DNA of 64,000 nucleotides from Flavobacteriaceae bacterium. GTDB taxonomy: Bacteria > Bacteroidota > Bacteroidia > Flavobacteriales > Flavobacteriaceae. How positions within the stretch are numbered: position 1 is the stretch's first letter; each line of letters opens with the position of its first letter. The stretch covers positions 186,001 to 250,000 of the forward strand of contig NZMG01000039.1 in assembly GCA_002694465.1 (NCBI GenBank). Direction: 5' to 3'. Under the pieces are notes generated by a model that saw only the letters and a list, made by a program, of their open reading frames with translations, was not told the origin of the DNA and searched no databases. A program made the translations under genes and the position numbers. Shown piece after piece: positions 1-9,636 of the stretch.

Positions 1-1
1 G

Positions 2-232
2 CTTATTCTTCCTCACGGAAGCTATCAAGTAAATATTCAGCAATATATTTATGAATCCATTGTGCTTGCTTTACCATCAAAAAGAATCCATCCAGGAGTA
101 AAGGATGGAACATTAAAATCGGATATACTCGAAAAATTAGAAGAATTAAGCCCTAAGGGTAAAGATATTTCAGAAGAAACAGATATAGATCCCCGTTGGG
201 ACAACTTAAAAAAATTATTAACAGATAAATAG
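2..232 (+). CDS. YceD/DUF177 family protein, C-terminal part (5' end outside window)
   Basis: An open frame enters from the left edge and stops at 230-232. The 76 visible residues end in DPRWDNLKKLL, a C-terminus typical of DUF177 (YceD) proteins, which are linked to 23S rRNA accumulation and ribosome assembly. The cysteine pair seen in many YceD proteins would lie upstream and is not visible. The stop is 9 bases before the rpmF start, so the two are almost certainly co-transcribed, as in most bacteria. The family call rests mainly on this neighbourhood and the C-terminal sequence. Confidence 0.75.
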   Translation, partial: LILPHGSYQVNIQQYIYESIVLALPSKRIHPGVKDGTLKSDILEKLEELSPKGKDISEETDIDPRWDNLKKLLTDK

Positions 233-241
233 AATTGAGTA

Positions 242-439
242 ATGGCACATCCTAAAAGAAAAATCTCGAAAACAAGAAGAGATAAAAGAAGAACACATTA
301 CAAGGCCACGTCACCACAAATTGCTACAGATCCTACTACAGGAGAGGCACACCTTTTCCATAGAGCTCATTGGCACGAAGGAAAATTATACTACAAAGGA
401 CAAGTGGTTATTGACGCAGTAGAATCAGTAGAAGCATAA
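242..439 (+). CDS. rpmF: 50S ribosomal protein L32
   Basis: This 65-residue basic protein begins [20 protein letters not shown], the conserved L32 N-terminus, and fits the usual length. L32 is a small protein of the large ribosomal subunit. There is no cysteine anywhere, so this is the zinc-free form; the positions that carry a Cys4 zinc site in other L32 proteins are replaced ([17 protein letters not shown]). It follows yceD closely and is followed by a strong terminator, so yceD-rpmF looks like a unit separate from fabH. Confidence 0.95.
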   Translation: MAHPKRKISKTRRDKRRTHYKATSPQIATDPTTGEAHLFHRAHWHEGKLYYKGQVVIDAVESVEA

Positions 440-459
440 GTATATTATATAAAAAACAA

Positions 460-503
460 AAAACTCTCACAATCTATTAATTGGTCGTGAGGGTTTTTTA
501 TTT
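460..503 (+). terminator. Rho-independent terminator after rpmF
   Basis: ACTCTCAC (463-470) pairs with GTGAGGGT (487-494) across a 16-base loop with one G-T pair. It is flanked by an A-run before and a T-run after. It ends the yceD-rpmF transcript. The AT-rich stretch 504-619 must then hold a promoter for fabH, although I see no clean TAnnTTTG box there. Confidence 0.85.
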
Positions 504-619
504 TCTTTCTAATATTTTAAAAAGGTGCTTTTTTTGATCATTTTTGATTAAAAATTAGTATTTTTCAGTCTTAATTTAATGCTTTTTGGCCTTTTTTGTG
601 AATTTTAATTCAACTCTTT

Positions 620-1615
620 ATGTCTAAAATCACTGCAGCTATCACCGCTGTGGGAGGATATGTCCCAGACTATGTTCTTTCCAACCAGATTCTAGAAACC
701 ATGGTAGATACCAACGATGAATGGATTACTGCCAGAACAGGTATTAAAGAACGCAGAATTTTAAAAGATAAAGACAAAGGAACCTCTTATCTTGCTATAA
801 AAGCTGCAGAAGACCTTCTAACCAAAAGCAATACTGACCCTAAAGATATAGATTTGGTGATTATGGCAACAGCCACACCAGATATGCCCGTAGCGGCAAC
901 AGGCGTTTACGTAGCCAGTAAAATTGGAGCAGTAAACGCTTTTTCTTTTGACTTAGTAGCAGCTTGCTCCAGTTTTTTATATGGCATGTCTACTGCCGCT
1001 AGATATATTGAATCTGGTAAATACAAAAAAGTACTTTTAATTGGAGCAGATAAAATGTCTTCTATTATAGACTACGAAGACAGAACTACATGTATTATTT
1101 TTGGAGATGGGGGAGGAGCGGTTCTTTTTGAGCCTAATACTGAGGGGCTAGGATTAATTGATGAACATCTACGGTCCGACGGAATAGGAAGAGCACACCT
1201 TAAAATAGACGCCGGGGGTTCTTTACTCCCTGCATCCATTGAAACGGTTACAAATAAGCAACATTACGTTTTTCAGGATGGAAAAACAGTATTTAAGTTT
1301 GCGGTTTCTAATATGGCCGATGTGTGCGCCAAAGTCATGGAGAAAAATAATTTGGAAGGGAAGGATGTAAATTGGTTGGTACCGCATCAAGCAAACAAAC
1401 GAATTATTGATGCAGCAGCCAATAGAATGGAGCTCCCTGAAGAAAAGGTAATGATGAACATCCATAAATACGGAAACACGACCTCTGCCACCTTACCATT
1501 ATGCCTTCATGACTATGAAAAGCAATTAAAAAAAGGGGATAATTTAGTTTTTGCCGCTTTTGGAGGAGGATTCACTTGGGGTGCTGTCTATGTTAAATGG
1601 GCATACAATTCATAA
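620..1615 (+). CDS. fabH: Beta-ketoacyl-ACP synthase III
   Basis: A 331-residue thiolase-fold condensing enzyme that joins acetyl-CoA (or a branched acyl-CoA) to malonyl-ACP and so starts type II fatty-acid synthesis in the cytoplasm. The catalytic triad is visible: Cys116 in LVAACSSFLYG, His256 in VPHQANKRI and Asn286 in KYGNTTSATLP. The length is normal for FabH. It is followed 32 bases later by accB and then accC, which supply its malonyl-CoA substrate pathway. Branched-chain primers are usual in Flavobacteriaceae, but substrate preference cannot be read from the sequence. Confidence 0.97.
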   Translation: MSKITAAITAVGGYVPDYVLSNQILETMVDTNDEWITARTGIKERRILKDKDKGTSYLAIKAAEDLLTKSNTDPKDIDLVIMATATPDMPVAATGVYVASKIGAVNAFSFDLVAACSSFLYGMSTAARYIESGKYKKVLLIGADKMSSIIDYEDRTTCIIFGDGGGAVLFEPNTEGLGLIDEHLRSDGIGRAHLKIDAGGSLLPASIETVTNKQHYVFQDGKTVFKFAVSNMADVCAKVMEKNNLEGKDVNWLVPHQANKRIIDAAANRMELPEEKVMMNIHKYGNTTSATLPLCLHDYEKQLKKGDNLVFAAFGGGFTWGAVYVKWAYNS

Positions 1616-1647
1616 TAAAATAAACGACCAATTAAACAAATAACAAT

Positions 1648-2136
1648 ATGGACTTAAAAGACATTCAAAATCTAATCAAGTTTGTAGCGAAATCTGGAGC
1701 TAGTGAAGTGAAACTTGAAATGGAAGATGTTAAAATCACCATTAGAACTGGACACGAAAATGATGAACCTACTTATATTCAGCATATACCAGCGCCAATT
1801 CAGCAACAAGCGCAACCGGCTATAGCGCAACCACAGGCAGAAAGTACACCAGTTCCTGTTAAGGAAGCTGCAGCACCAGTAGATGAGAATTCAAAATATA
1901 TAACTGTAAAATCACCAATTATTGGTACTTTTTACAGAAAGCCCTCTCCAGACAAACCAGTGTTTAAGGAAGTAGGAGACACTGTATCTACAGGTGACGT
2001 GCTTTGCGTAATTGAGGCTATGAAATTGTTTAATGAAATTGAAAGTGAAGTTTCAGGAAAAATTGTGAAAGTTTTAGTGGAAGATTCTTCTCCAGTAGAA
2101 TTTGATCAACCCTTATTCCTTATAGACCCATCGTAA
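1648..2136 (+). CDS. accB: Biotin carboxyl carrier protein of acetyl-CoA carboxylase
   Basis: 162 residues. Residues about 1-40 are the conserved N-terminal helix region, 41-80 a Pro/Ala/Gln-rich flexible linker, and 85-162 the biotinyl domain. The biotin attachment site is Lys126 in the motif EAMKL. The protein carries CO2 on biotin between AccC and the carboxyltransferase AccA/AccD, which are not in this window. It lies between fabH and accC in the same direction. Confidence 0.97.
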   Translation: MDLKDIQNLIKFVAKSGASEVKLEMEDVKITIRTGHENDEPTYIQHIPAPIQQQAQPAIAQPQAESTPVPVKEAAAPVDENSKYITVKSPIIGTFYRKPSPDKPVFKEVGDTVSTGDVLCVIEAMKLFNEIESEVSGKIVKVLVEDSSPVEFDQPLFLIDPS

Positions 2137-2138
2137 TT

Positions 2139-2206
2139 GTCAAATCCCAAATCCCAATAATCAAATTCTTTTCAATTGGAAATTTGGTGACGGAGATTTG
2201 AAAATT
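2139..2206. repeat. Imperfect palindromic intergenic sequence between accB and accC
   Basis: The 78-bp accB-accC gap is built from short words and their complements: TCAAATC (twice with variants) and CCCAAATCCCAA on one side, TTGGAAATTTGG and GAGATTTGA on the other. The result can fold into a long imperfect stem. It resembles the short palindromic filler elements scattered in flavobacterial genomes, which I infer from general knowledge and not from a second copy in this window. It could also tune accC expression. Confidence 0.4.
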
Positions 2207-2214
2207 AGCAAACT

Positions 2215-3567
2215 ATGTTTAAAAAAATATTAATAGCCAATAGAGGTGAAATTGCCTTACGAGTTATAAGGACTTGTAAGGAGATGGGAATTAAAACAGT
2301 TGCAGTGTATTCTACTGCAGATGCAGAAAGCCTTCACGTACGTTTTGCAGATGAAGCCGTTTGTATAGGACCCCCACCAAGTAGCGAAAGCTATTTAAAA
2401 ATTTCCAACATCATTGCCGCTGCAGAAATTACTAATGCAGATGCCATTCATCCTGGATATGGATTCTTGTCTGAAAATGCTAAGTTTTCAAAAATATGTG
2501 AGGAACATGGCATTAAATTTATAGGTGCTTCTGCAGATATGATCCAAAAAATGGGAGACAAAGCCACCGCCAAAGCTACCATGAAAGAAGCTGGGGTACC
2601 TTGCGTTCCTGGAAGTGATGGTATAATTCCTGATTTTGAGACCTGTAAAACAGTAGCTAAAGAAACAGGTTATCCTGTGATGTTAAAAGCTAGTGCAGGT
2701 GGAGGAGGAAAAGGGATGCGTGGTGTTTGGAAAGAAGAAGATTTACTAGCCGCTTGGGAATCTGCGAGACAAGAAAGTAAAGCTGCTTTTGGAAATGATG
2801 ACATGTATATGGAAAAGCTTATTGAAGAGCCCCGTCATATCGAAATACAAATTGTTGGCGATAGTACAGGAAAGGCTTGTCATTTAAGTGAAAGAGATTG
2901 CTCAATTCAGCGTCGTCATCAAAAATTGACTGAAGAGACGCCAAGTCCATTTATGACTAAAAAGCTTAGAGATGATATGGGTAAAGCGGCTGTAAAAGCG
3001 GCAGAATATATCAATTATGAAGGCGCAGGAACCATCGAATTTTTGGTAGATAAACACCGAAATTTCTATTTCATGGAAATGAATACTCGTATTCAAGTAG
3101 AGCATCCAATTACCGAACAAGTAGTAGATCACGATTTAATTCGGGAGCAAATTTTAGTGGCTGCTGGGATTCCAATTTCAGGGAAGAATTATTTGCCACA
3201 GCTTCATTCTATAGAATGTAGAATTAATGCCGAAGATCCTTATAACGGGTTTAGACCTTCCCCTGGAAAAATTACCGTTTTACATGCACCAGGAGGTCAT
3301 GGGGTTCGATTAGACACTCATGTGTATGCTGGGTATGTCATACCGCCAAATTATGACTCGATGATTGCGAAGCTAATTACAACAGCGCAAACAAGAGATG
3401 AGGCAATCAATAAAATGAAAAGAGCTCTTGACGAATTTGTCATTGAAGGTGTAAAAACCACCATTCCCTTTCATAGACAATTAATGGATGATCCTGCGTA
3501 TGTTTCAGGAAATTATACCACAGCGTTTATGAATACATGGAAAATGAATACACCAGAAGAACAATAA
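2215..3567 (+). CDS. accC: Acetyl-CoA carboxylase, biotin carboxylase subunit
   Basis: 450 residues, normal for AccC. The order is an N-terminal pre-ATP-grasp domain beginning [20 protein letters not shown], an ATP-grasp domain with the glycine loop [10 protein letters not shown] at about 162-171 and the metal/bicarbonate residues in [11 protein letters not shown] (Glu288, Asn290, Arg292), and a C-terminal biotin carboxylase domain. It carboxylates biotin on AccB using ATP and bicarbonate, the first half of malonyl-CoA synthesis. It is the last gene of the fabH-accB-accC group and is followed by a strong terminator. Confidence 0.97.
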   Translation: MFKKILIANRGEIALRVIRTCKEMGIKTVAVYSTADAESLHVRFADEAVCIGPPPSSESYLKISNIIAAAEITNADAIHPGYGFLSENAKFSKICEEHGIKFIGASADMIQKMGDKATAKATMKEAGVPCVPGSDGIIPDFETCKTVAKETGYPVMLKASAGGGGKGMRGVWKEEDLLAAWESARQESKAAFGNDDMYMEKLIEEPRHIEIQIVGDSTGKACHLSERDCSIQRRHQKLTEETPSPFMTKKLRDDMGKAAVKAAEYINYEGAGTIEFLVDKHRNFYFMEMNTRIQVEHPITEQVVDHDLIREQILVAAGIPISGKNYLPQLHSIECRINAEDPYNGFRPSPGKITVLHAPGGHGVRLDTHVYAGYVIPPNYDSMIAKLITTAQTRDEAINKMKRALDEFVIEGVKTTIPFHRQLMDDPAYVSGNYTTAFMNTWKMNTPEEQ

Positions 3568-3591
3568 ATTTATAGCACTTAAATTTAGAAT

Positions 3592-3636
3592 ATACCCATT
3601 TCAAAAAGTAATATCTTTGAAATGGGTATTTTTTTA
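3592..3636 (+). terminator. Strong rho-independent terminator after accC
   Basis: A perfect 14-bp stem pairs 3592-3605 (ATACCCATTTCAAA) with 3616-3629, with a 10-base loop and a run of seven T at the end. It ends the fab/acc operon 25 bases past the accC stop. Confidence 0.93.
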
Positions 3637-3651
3637 ACCAAACTCTAGCTA

Positions 3652-4782
3652 TTGAATCTATCATATTGGGAATATAAAACGTGGTTTCACAATATTGACT
3701 ATGCCATCATTGGAAGTGGCATAGTTGGGTTAAGTTGTGCGCTATCCCTTCGTGAGAGGCATCCTAATGCCAAAATTGTTGTTTTTGAAAGTGGCACCTT
3801 ACCTAATGGGGCTAGTACCAAAAATGCTGGCTTTGCATGTTTTGGAAGCTTGTCCGAAATTATTGAAGATTTAAAAACACACTCTGAAGACGAGGTGGTT
3901 GAGTTAGTTAGGAAAAGGGTGATGGGATTGGAGATACTTCGTAAGAATTTGGGCGATAAAAAAATCGATTTTCAACGTCATGGAGGCTATGAACTTTTTA
4001 CCCTTGAGGATGAAGCATTGTATGAAAATTGCCTTTCAAAACTGTCTTATATAAATAGTGTGCTAAAAAAGGCTCTTTTTAACGAAAAAGATGTGTTTTC
4101 TGTCAAAAACGATGCATTTTCGTTCAAAAAAGTTCAAAAAATGCTAATTTTTAATCAATTTGAAGGGCAGTTAGATACCGGCAAAATGATGCATGCGCTT
4201 ATTCAAAAATGTGTAAAAAAGGGTGTTTTTGTGCTAAATTCGTTTAAAATTGAGTCATTTTTATCTAAAAATGATCAAATAGTAATGAATTTTAAGGATT
4301 TTGGTGAAATTTCGGCAAAAAAACTCTGTATTGCTACAAATGGGTTTGCAAATCAGCTTATAAATACTCAAGATTTGAAACCTGCCAGAGCCCAAGTGCT
4401 TATTACTAAACCCATAAGGAATCTTCATATTAAAGGAACTTTTCATTTGGATAGGGGCTATTATTATTTCAGAAATATAGACGATAGAATCCTTTTGGGG
4501 GGAGGTAGGAATTTGGACTTTACAGGAGAAACCACCACTAGTTTGGAAGTGACTTCCCTAATTCAAAATAAATTGGAGGATTTATTACATACTACCATTA
4601 TCCCAAACACCCCGTTTGAAGTTGAGCATCGTTGGAGTGGGATTATGGGGGTAGGATCTCAAAAGAAACCTATCGTTATGAAGGTAGACGACCATGTGTA
4701 TTGCGGTGTTAGACTAGGAGGTATGGGCGTTGCTATTGGTAGTTTGGTGGGTAGCGAGTTAGCAACTATAGCACAGACTTAA
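3652..4782 (+). CDS. FAD-dependent oxidoreductase (DAO family)
   Basis: 376 residues with a TTG start at 3652; no ATG lies between the accC terminator and the dinucleotide-binding motif. The Rossmann motif GSGIVGLSCALSL (about 22-34) followed by an acidic strand end (VVFESG) marks an FAD-binding protein. The C-terminal GVRLGGMGVAIG is the second FAD contact of the D-amino-acid oxidase/glycine oxidase fold. It probably oxidises an amine or amino acid; the substrate cannot be told. The stop is one base before mtgA, so the two are likely co-transcribed. The start just behind the terminator leaves little room for a promoter, so some read-through is possible. Confidence 0.8.
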   Translation: MNLSYWEYKTWFHNIDYAIIGSGIVGLSCALSLRERHPNAKIVVFESGTLPNGASTKNAGFACFGSLSEIIEDLKTHSEDEVVELVRKRVMGLEILRKNLGDKKIDFQRHGGYELFTLEDEALYENCLSKLSYINSVLKKALFNEKDVFSVKNDAFSFKKVQKMLIFNQFEGQLDTGKMMHALIQKCVKKGVFVLNSFKIESFLSKNDQIVMNFKDFGEISAKKLCIATNGFANQLINTQDLKPARAQVLITKPIRNLHIKGTFHLDRGYYYFRNIDDRILLGGGRNLDFTGETTTSLEVTSLIQNKLEDLLHTTIIPNTPFEVEHRWSGIMGVGSQKKPIVMKVDDHVYCGVRLGGMGVAIGSLVGSELATIAQT

Positions 4783-4783
4783 G

Positions 4784-5488
4784 ATGATAAAAAAGGTATT
4801 TAAATTCTTTTGGAAATCCATTTTATGGTTTTTAGGATTAAGTATTCTATGGGTAGTTATTTACAAATGGGTGCCAGTACCTTATACTCCTTTAATGGCG
4901 ATTCGCTCTTTGGAAGCCGAAGGTAATTTTGAAACAAAACATGACTGGGTTCCTATGGAGGAAATTTCCAAAGAACTGCAACTTGCAGTAATTTCTGCCG
5001 AAGATCAAAATTTTTTGAATCATAATGGTTTTGATTATGAAGCCATTCAAAAGGCATATAAAAACAATCAAAAAGGAAGAAGAATTAAGGGTGGAAGCAC
5101 TATTTCGCAACAAACGGCAAAGAATGTTTTTCTATGGCCCAATAGAAGTTGGTTGCGCAAAGGATTGGAGACGTATTTTACATTTCTAATTGAAACCCTT
5201 TGGAGTAAGGAACGAATTTTAGAAGTATATCTCAACAGCATTGAAATGGGAAACGGGGTGTATGGAGCAGAAGCCGCTTCGCAATATTGGTTCAAAAAAA
5301 GTGCTAAAAAATTAACTAGATATCAAGCAGCATCTATTGCTGTGATACTTCCAAATCCTAGAAAATATATGGCATCCAATAGTTCAAACTATATTGAAAA
5401 TAGAAAACAATGGTTGGTTCGACAAATGCAAAATTATGGTACATTTACTTTAAAACAAACTAAGGAAGATGACGGCAAAAGAAATTAA
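4784..5488 (+). CDS. mtgA: Monofunctional peptidoglycan glycosyltransferase
   Basis: 234 residues with a single N-terminal membrane segment (about 11-27) and a GT51 domain. The catalytic Glu73 lies in ISAEDQNFLNH. The further GT51 motifs KGGSTISQQTAKNVFLW, RKGLETYFTFLIE and ILEVYLNSIEMGNGVYGAEA are all present. It polymerises lipid II into glycan strands on the outer face of the inner membrane and has no transpeptidase domain. It overlaps the next gene by 20 bases, which suggests translational coupling. Confidence 0.93.
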   Translation: MIKKVFKFFWKSILWFLGLSILWVVIYKWVPVPYTPLMAIRSLEAEGNFETKHDWVPMEEISKELQLAVISAEDQNFLNHNGFDYEAIQKAYKNNQKGRRIKGGSTISQQTAKNVFLWPNRSWLRKGLETYFTFLIETLWSKERILEVYLNSIEMGNGVYGAEAASQYWFKKSAKKLTRYQAASIAVILPNPRKYMASNSSNYIENRKQWLVRQMQNYGTFTLKQTKEDDGKRN

Positions 5489-5927
5489 AGAGGCGTTATT
5501 TAAAATTTGTACAGAAAAGGTTGAAAACCGCTATCAAAAAATTAAACAGGTTTTAGAGGATATAAAGGAGTCGTTACTAGAAGAAAGCAAAAGTACTGCA
5601 GGGGACAAACATGAAACGGGACGCGCCATGCTTGACATTGAAAGAGAAAACACATCAAAACAACTACAGGAGGTAGAGGTGTTAATGTCCATTCTTAAAA
5701 AGATAGATATTAATTCAAAATCAGATTATGTGCGTTTAGGAAGTTTGGTAAAAACAGATAAAGCCACCTATTTTATGAGCCTTTCTATAGGAGCGGTTGA
5801 CTTAAATAAGAAGTCTTATCTATGTGTAGCGCTAAATTCTCCAATGGGACAAGCATTATTGGGGAAGAAAAAAGAAGATATATTTAGTTTTAACAATCAA
5901 GAATACAAAGTACTATTGGTTTCTTAG
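5469..5927 (+). CDS. GreA/GreB-like elongation-factor family protein
   Basis: 152 residues. The first 80 or so are charged and helical (likely coiled coil), and the remainder is a beta-rich domain (YVRLGSLVKTDKATYFMSL ... GKKKEDIFSFNNQEYKVLLV) resembling the C-terminal domain of transcript-cleavage factors GreA/GreB. In flavobacterial genomes this family is often labelled 3-oxoacyl-ACP synthase, a label I see nothing to support. The acidic tip residues of true GreA are not obvious, so transcript cleavage is uncertain. It begins inside mtgA, and its 3' end overlaps the convergent ABC ATPase gene by 15 bases. Confidence 0.55.
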   Translation: MTAKEIKEALFKICTEKVENRYQKIKQVLEDIKESLLEESKSTAGDKHETGRAMLDIERENTSKQLQEVEVLMSILKKIDINSKSDYVRLGSLVKTDKATYFMSLSIGAVDLNKKSYLCVALNSPMGQALLGKKKEDIFSFNNQEYKVLLVS

Positions 5928-6851
5928 TTGTAAGCAAACTTCCGTATTTAATTTAAAAGGATTCTTGTTCTCGAAGAAAATAATATGGTTTCCAAATTTG
6001 GCTTGTACTAAGTAATAATTTCCTTTAAAATAGTTCTTCTCAACAAGCACTTTAAAATCTGTTTCAATTTCTGAAAGTTGTAATTGGGAGGGAAGTAGGA
6101 TAAGTTCATCATTCGACAAAATTCCAGAAGGAACTATGGAAACTTCTCCAAAAAAACCAGCTTGATAGACATTGTCTAGGGTGTTATATATGTTTTCAGG
6201 CGAGTCCAGCTTTTCAAGCTTTCCGTCCTTTAAAAGCAATATTTTATTTGAAAATGCCAAAGCCTCTTCGGCGTCATGAGTTGCTGTAATACAAGCAATT
6301 TTATTGTCTTTTAAATACCCAAAAAGCTTTCTACGTAATGTATTTTTTCTGAAAGTATCAATATTACTGAAGGGCTCATCAAGCAATAGTAGTTGAGGTT
6401 CCTTTGCAAGCGCTTTTGCAAGCGCTACACGTTGCTTTTGACCGCCGCTAAGGTTTTTCACCATAGTTTCAGCAAAAGATTCCATTTCAACTACCTCTAA
6501 TAACTCATTTACTCTTTTTCTATCACTTTTTAAATCTAGTCTTGAAAGATGGGTTGCAATATTTTCAGCTACCGAAATAAAAGGCATGACATTAAATTCT
6601 TGAGCAACTAACTTCATAAAATCTTCCCCAGGGACTAAATTGAAATTGGGGCCTAGTAGCTGTTTATCTTTCCAATATAAGGTGCCTTTTTCTAAGTGAA
6701 GTAGTCCGTAAATGATGTGTAATAATGTTGATTTTCCGCAACCGCTTTCTCCTAATACTGATAAATGCTCCCCTTTTTCTAACGAAAAGGAAATGTTCGA
6801 GAGAATTTCTTTATCTGCGTAAGAAAATGAGTTTATTGCTACTTGAAGCAT
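5913..6851 (-). CDS. ABC transporter ATP-binding protein
   Basis: 312 residues with a complete nucleotide-binding domain: Walker A GESGCGKSTLL (about 35-45), signature LSGGQKQRVALAKALA, Walker B LLLLDEPFSNID and the H-loop ITATHDAEEAL. The C-terminal 80 residues form an extra beta-rich domain like the regulatory TOBE-type extension of PotA/CysA-type importer ATPases. No permease or binding protein gene is adjacent, so the substrate is unknown. It overlaps the convergent Gre-like gene. Confidence 0.88.
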   Translation of the reverse strand: MLQVAINSFSYADKEILSNISFSLEKGEHLSVLGESGCGKSTLLHIIYGLLHLEKGTLYWKDKQLLGPNFNLVPGEDFMKLVAQEFNVMPFISVAENIATHLSRLDLKSDRKRVNELLEVVEMESFAETMVKNLSGGQKQRVALAKALAKEPQLLLLDEPFSNIDTFRKNTLRRKLFGYLKDNKIACITATHDAEEALAFSNKILLLKDGKLEKLDSPENIYNTLDNVYQAGFFGEVSIVPSGILSNDELILLPSQLQLSEIETDFKVLVEKNYFKGNYYLVQAKFGNHIIFFENKNPFKLNTEVCLQLRNQ

Positions 6852-6867
6852 ACTGTTTTATAAAATG

Positions 6868-6916
6868 AAAAAGGCTGTCAACTACGTTTCAAATATGCAT
6901 AACGTGACAACCTTTT
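6868..6916 (-). terminator. Terminator downstream of the prolyl oligopeptidase gene
   Basis: Read on the minus strand, AAAAGGTTGTCA pairs with TGACAGCCTTTTT across a loop of about 24 bases, with one G-U pair, and is followed by a T-rich stretch. It lies just past the S9 peptidase stop at 6934 and before the ABC ATPase start at 6851. Confidence 0.65.
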
Positions 6917-6933
6917 ACAATAAAAAGATTCTA

Positions 6934-9093
6934 TTATTCCTTAATACCAGTATTTACTTTTTCTGGAAGGACTTCATAACCCATATTATAGAGCGTAAAA
7001 CCAAAAATATCTGCGTACTGCTCAATAGTTTTATGAATTGGTGTTCCAGCACCATGTCCTGCATCCGTTTCAATTCTAATTAATACCGGATTATTACCTG
7101 CTTGATTTTCTTGCAATGTTGCAGCAAACTTAAAACTATGTGCTGGCACAACCCTATCATCGTGATCTCCTGTAGTCACTAATGTTGCAGGGTACTCGAC
7201 TCCGTTTTTTACATTGTGAACAGGGGAATATCCCAATAAATAATCAAACATTTCTTTACTGTCTTCGGCGGTTCCATAATCATACGCCCATCCTGCGCCA
7301 GCGGTAAAGGTATGATACCTCAACATGTCCAATACACCTACTGCAGGCAATGCTACCTTCATTAAATCTGGGCGTTGAGTCATAACCGCACCCACGAGTA
7401 ACCCTCCATTAGATCCACCGCGAAGCGCTAAATAGTCTTTGGAAGTGTATTTGTTTTCAATTAAATATTCGGCAGCCGCTATAAAATCATCAAATACATT
7501 TTGCTTTTGCATTTTTGTGCCTGCTTTATGCCATTCTTTTCCATATTCACCTCCACCACGAATATTTGGAACTGCGTAAATACCACCTTGTTCCATCCAG
7601 ACAGCATTTGGGATGCTAAAAGTGGGAGTAATACTAATATTAAAGCCGCCATAGCCATAAAGAATGGTTGGGTTTTTACCATCGAGTTTTATACCTTTTT
7701 TATGGGTAATAATCATAGGGACCTTGGTGCCATCTTTTGAGGTAAAAAAGACTTGATTGCTTTCGTAGTTTTCTGAATTGAAATCGATTTTTGGTTTTCG
7801 GTATAATTCAGATTTCCCAGTTTCCATATTGTATTTGTAGATACTTCCAGGGGTAGTATAATTGGTGAACGAATAGTATAGTTCTGTTTCATCCTTTTTT
7901 GCTCCAAATCCTCCTGCACTACCAAGGCCAGGCAATTCAATTTCTCTTATAAGTTTCCCAGCGAAGTCATACTGAAAGACTTTTGAAATTGCATCTACCA
8001 TATATTCGGCAAATATGTATTTTCCTCCCGTTGAGGGGGTAAGTACATTTTTAGTTTCAGGAATTACATCTACCCAATTTTCTGGTGTTGGATTTGAAAC
8101 ATCCACTTTTACAATTTTTTTATTAGGAGCATTGAGGTTGGTGTTTAGGAACAAGGTTGAACCTTGATTATCCATAACATAGGTGTCACTATCGGTATGA
8201 TCCAAAATAGTTATAAACGAACTGTTCGGTTTTTCTAAATCTTTTATAAATAGTTTATTTCCAGAAGTAGAAACACTAGCTGTAACAACAAGATATTTAT
8301 CATCTTCGGTAACAAAACCACCTACATAGCGATGTTTTTCTTCAGGGGTCCCTCCAAAGATGAGCTTATCACTTTTTTGAGGTGTTCCTAATTTATGGTA
8401 GTAAAGTTTATGTTGATCTGTTTTTGCTGAAAGCTCACTTCCTTTTGGCTTTTCATAACTTGAATAATAGAATCCTTCATTTCCTTTCCAGGAAAGACCG
8501 CTAAACTTAATATCGACTAGGGTATCTTCAACAATTTTTTTCGTTTCAGCATCCATGACTAATACTTTTCTCCAATCACTTCCTCCTTCTGAAATACTAT
8601 AAGCGGCAATTTTTCCGTTTCGTGAAAAGCTTAGGTTGCCTAGAGAAATAGTACCATCTTCTTTAAATTTATTTGGATCTAAAAATACCTGAGCGGTGCT
8701 TGGGTCATCATTGGTTTTATAACGATAAACTACGTATTGGTTTTGTAACCCGTCATTTTTAAAAAAGTATGTATAATCCCCTTCTTTAAAAGGAGCTGTT
8801 ACTTTTTCGTAATTCCAAAGGCTAGAAAGGCGTTCTCTTAATTCATTTCTAAATGGAATAGTATCCAAATAACCAAAGGTTACCTTGTTTTGAGCTTTTA
8901 CCCAAGCTTCTGTTTGCGAGCTCATATCGTCCTCCAACCATCTATAGGGGTCTGAAACTTGGGTATCAAAATAAACGTCGACCGAATCTACTTTATCTGT
9001 AACAGGGTAAGACACAACAATAGGTTTTTTTTCAATTTCGTTTTGGCAGCTTATAAGTAAAATAGCTGCAAATAAAGACACAAAGTATTTCAT
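6934..9093 (-). CDS. S9 family prolyl oligopeptidase, lipoprotein
   Basis: 719 residues. The N-terminus [19 protein letters not shown] is a lipoprotein signal with lipobox LISC, so the protein is probably anchored in the outer membrane or periplasm. The middle is the seven-bladed propeller typical of S9A. The C-terminal alpha/beta-hydrolase has the nucleophile Ser561 in [11 protein letters not shown], the acid in [11 protein letters not shown] and the base in DAGHGAG. The length equals that of known prolyl oligopeptidases. It cuts short peptides after proline. An 8-bp inverted repeat (9093-9100 with 9110-9117, TTTACAAG/CTTGTAAA) sits at the start and could be an operator. Confidence 0.95.
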   Translation of the reverse strand: MKYFVSLFAAILLISCQNEIEKKPIVVSYPVTDKVDSVDVYFDTQVSDPYRWLEDDMSSQTEAWVKAQNKVTFGYLDTIPFRNELRERLSSLWNYEKVTAPFKEGDYTYFFKNDGLQNQYVVYRYKTNDDPSTAQVFLDPNKFKEDGTISLGNLSFSRNGKIAAYSISEGGSDWRKVLVMDAETKKIVEDTLVDIKFSGLSWKGNEGFYYSSYEKPKGSELSAKTDQHKLYYHKLGTPQKSDKLIFGGTPEEKHRYVGGFVTEDDKYLVVTASVSTSGNKLFIKDLEKPNSSFITILDHTDSDTYVMDNQGSTLFLNTNLNAPNKKIVKVDVSNPTPENWVDVIPETKNVLTPSTGGKYIFAEYMVDAISKVFQYDFAGKLIREIELPGLGSAGGFGAKKDETELYYSFTNYTTPGSIYKYNMETGKSELYRKPKIDFNSENYESNQVFFTSKDGTKVPMIITHKKGIKLDGKNPTILYGYGGFNISITPTFSIPNAVWMEQGGIYAVPNIRGGGEYGKEWHKAGTKMQKQNVFDDFIAAAEYLIENKYTSKDYLALRGGSNGGLLVGAVMTQRPDLMKVALPAVGVLDMLRYHTFTAGAGWAYDYGTAEDSKEMFDYLLGYSPVHNVKNGVEYPATLVTTGDHDDRVVPAHSFKFAATLQENQAGNNPVLIRIETDAGHGAGTPIHKTIEQYADIFGFTLYNMGYEVLPEKVNTGIKE

Positions 9094-9165
9094 TTACAAG
9101 ATTTTTAACCTTGTAAAAATACTAAATAAAAGGTGTTAAAGTGTTAAAATGATAGTCTTAACCAT

Positions 9166-9543
9166 CTATTGAAAAAGTGGTCTATAGGATTTCCAGTATT
9201 TATAAATTAAAATCGCATTGATAGAGACAATAATAATGGCTGGCAAAACTCGAGGGATGTCTAAAAAAAGATGAAACAAAAGTACGTTTAAGGAAATAGG
9301 TACTAATACAAGCAACGCAAAAGGAACCCATTTTTTGAATAACAATAACAGCCCAATGAAAATCTCTAAAACTCCAATAAGCGGCAACACATAACCTGAT
9401 GCAGAAAGTGAACTCATAAAGTTAGCTCCTTCGGGAAGCTGTGGAAGTGGCATAAAACTAAAATCGATAAACTTATTTAATCCAAAAATAATAAGGATAA
9501 GTGCTAAAACAACGCGAAGAATTTTGGTAAATGTTGAGTTCAT
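9166..9543 (-). CDS. DoxX family membrane protein
   Basis: 125 residues from the ATG at 9543 (MNSTFTKILRVVLALILI). A longer frame to 9594 would run into the terminator of the gene upstream, so I reject it. Four hydrophobic segments are visible. The pattern FGLNKFIDF near the first helix followed by SGYVLPLIGVLEIFIGLLLL is typical of DoxX/SURF4-like proteins. The role in this family is poorly defined; some members are subunits of quinol oxidases or thiosulfate:quinone oxidoreductases. No partner gene is adjacent. Confidence 0.72.
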   Translation of the reverse strand: MNSTFTKILRVVLALILIIFGLNKFIDFSFMPLPQLPEGANFMSSLSASGYVLPLIGVLEIFIGLLLLFKKWVPFALLVLVPISLNVLLFHLFLDIPRVLPAIIIVSINAILIYKYWKSYRPLFQ

Positions 9544-9585
9544 AGGTGATGGTTTTGAGTTACTTAAATATAATGAAAAAAGAAA

Positions 9586-9613
9586 CACCGCCACTTTTTT
9601 TAGTGACGGTGCT
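9586..9613 (-). terminator. Terminator after the FG-GAP/UnbV gene
   Basis: On the minus strand GCACCGTCACT pairs with AGTGGCGGTGT around a six-A loop (two G-U pairs), followed by TTCTTTTTTC. It lies 23 bases past the stop at 9637 and separates the FG-GAP gene from the DoxX gene. Confidence 0.88.
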
Positions 9614-9636
9614 TAATTTTTTATAAAACTTAAAGC

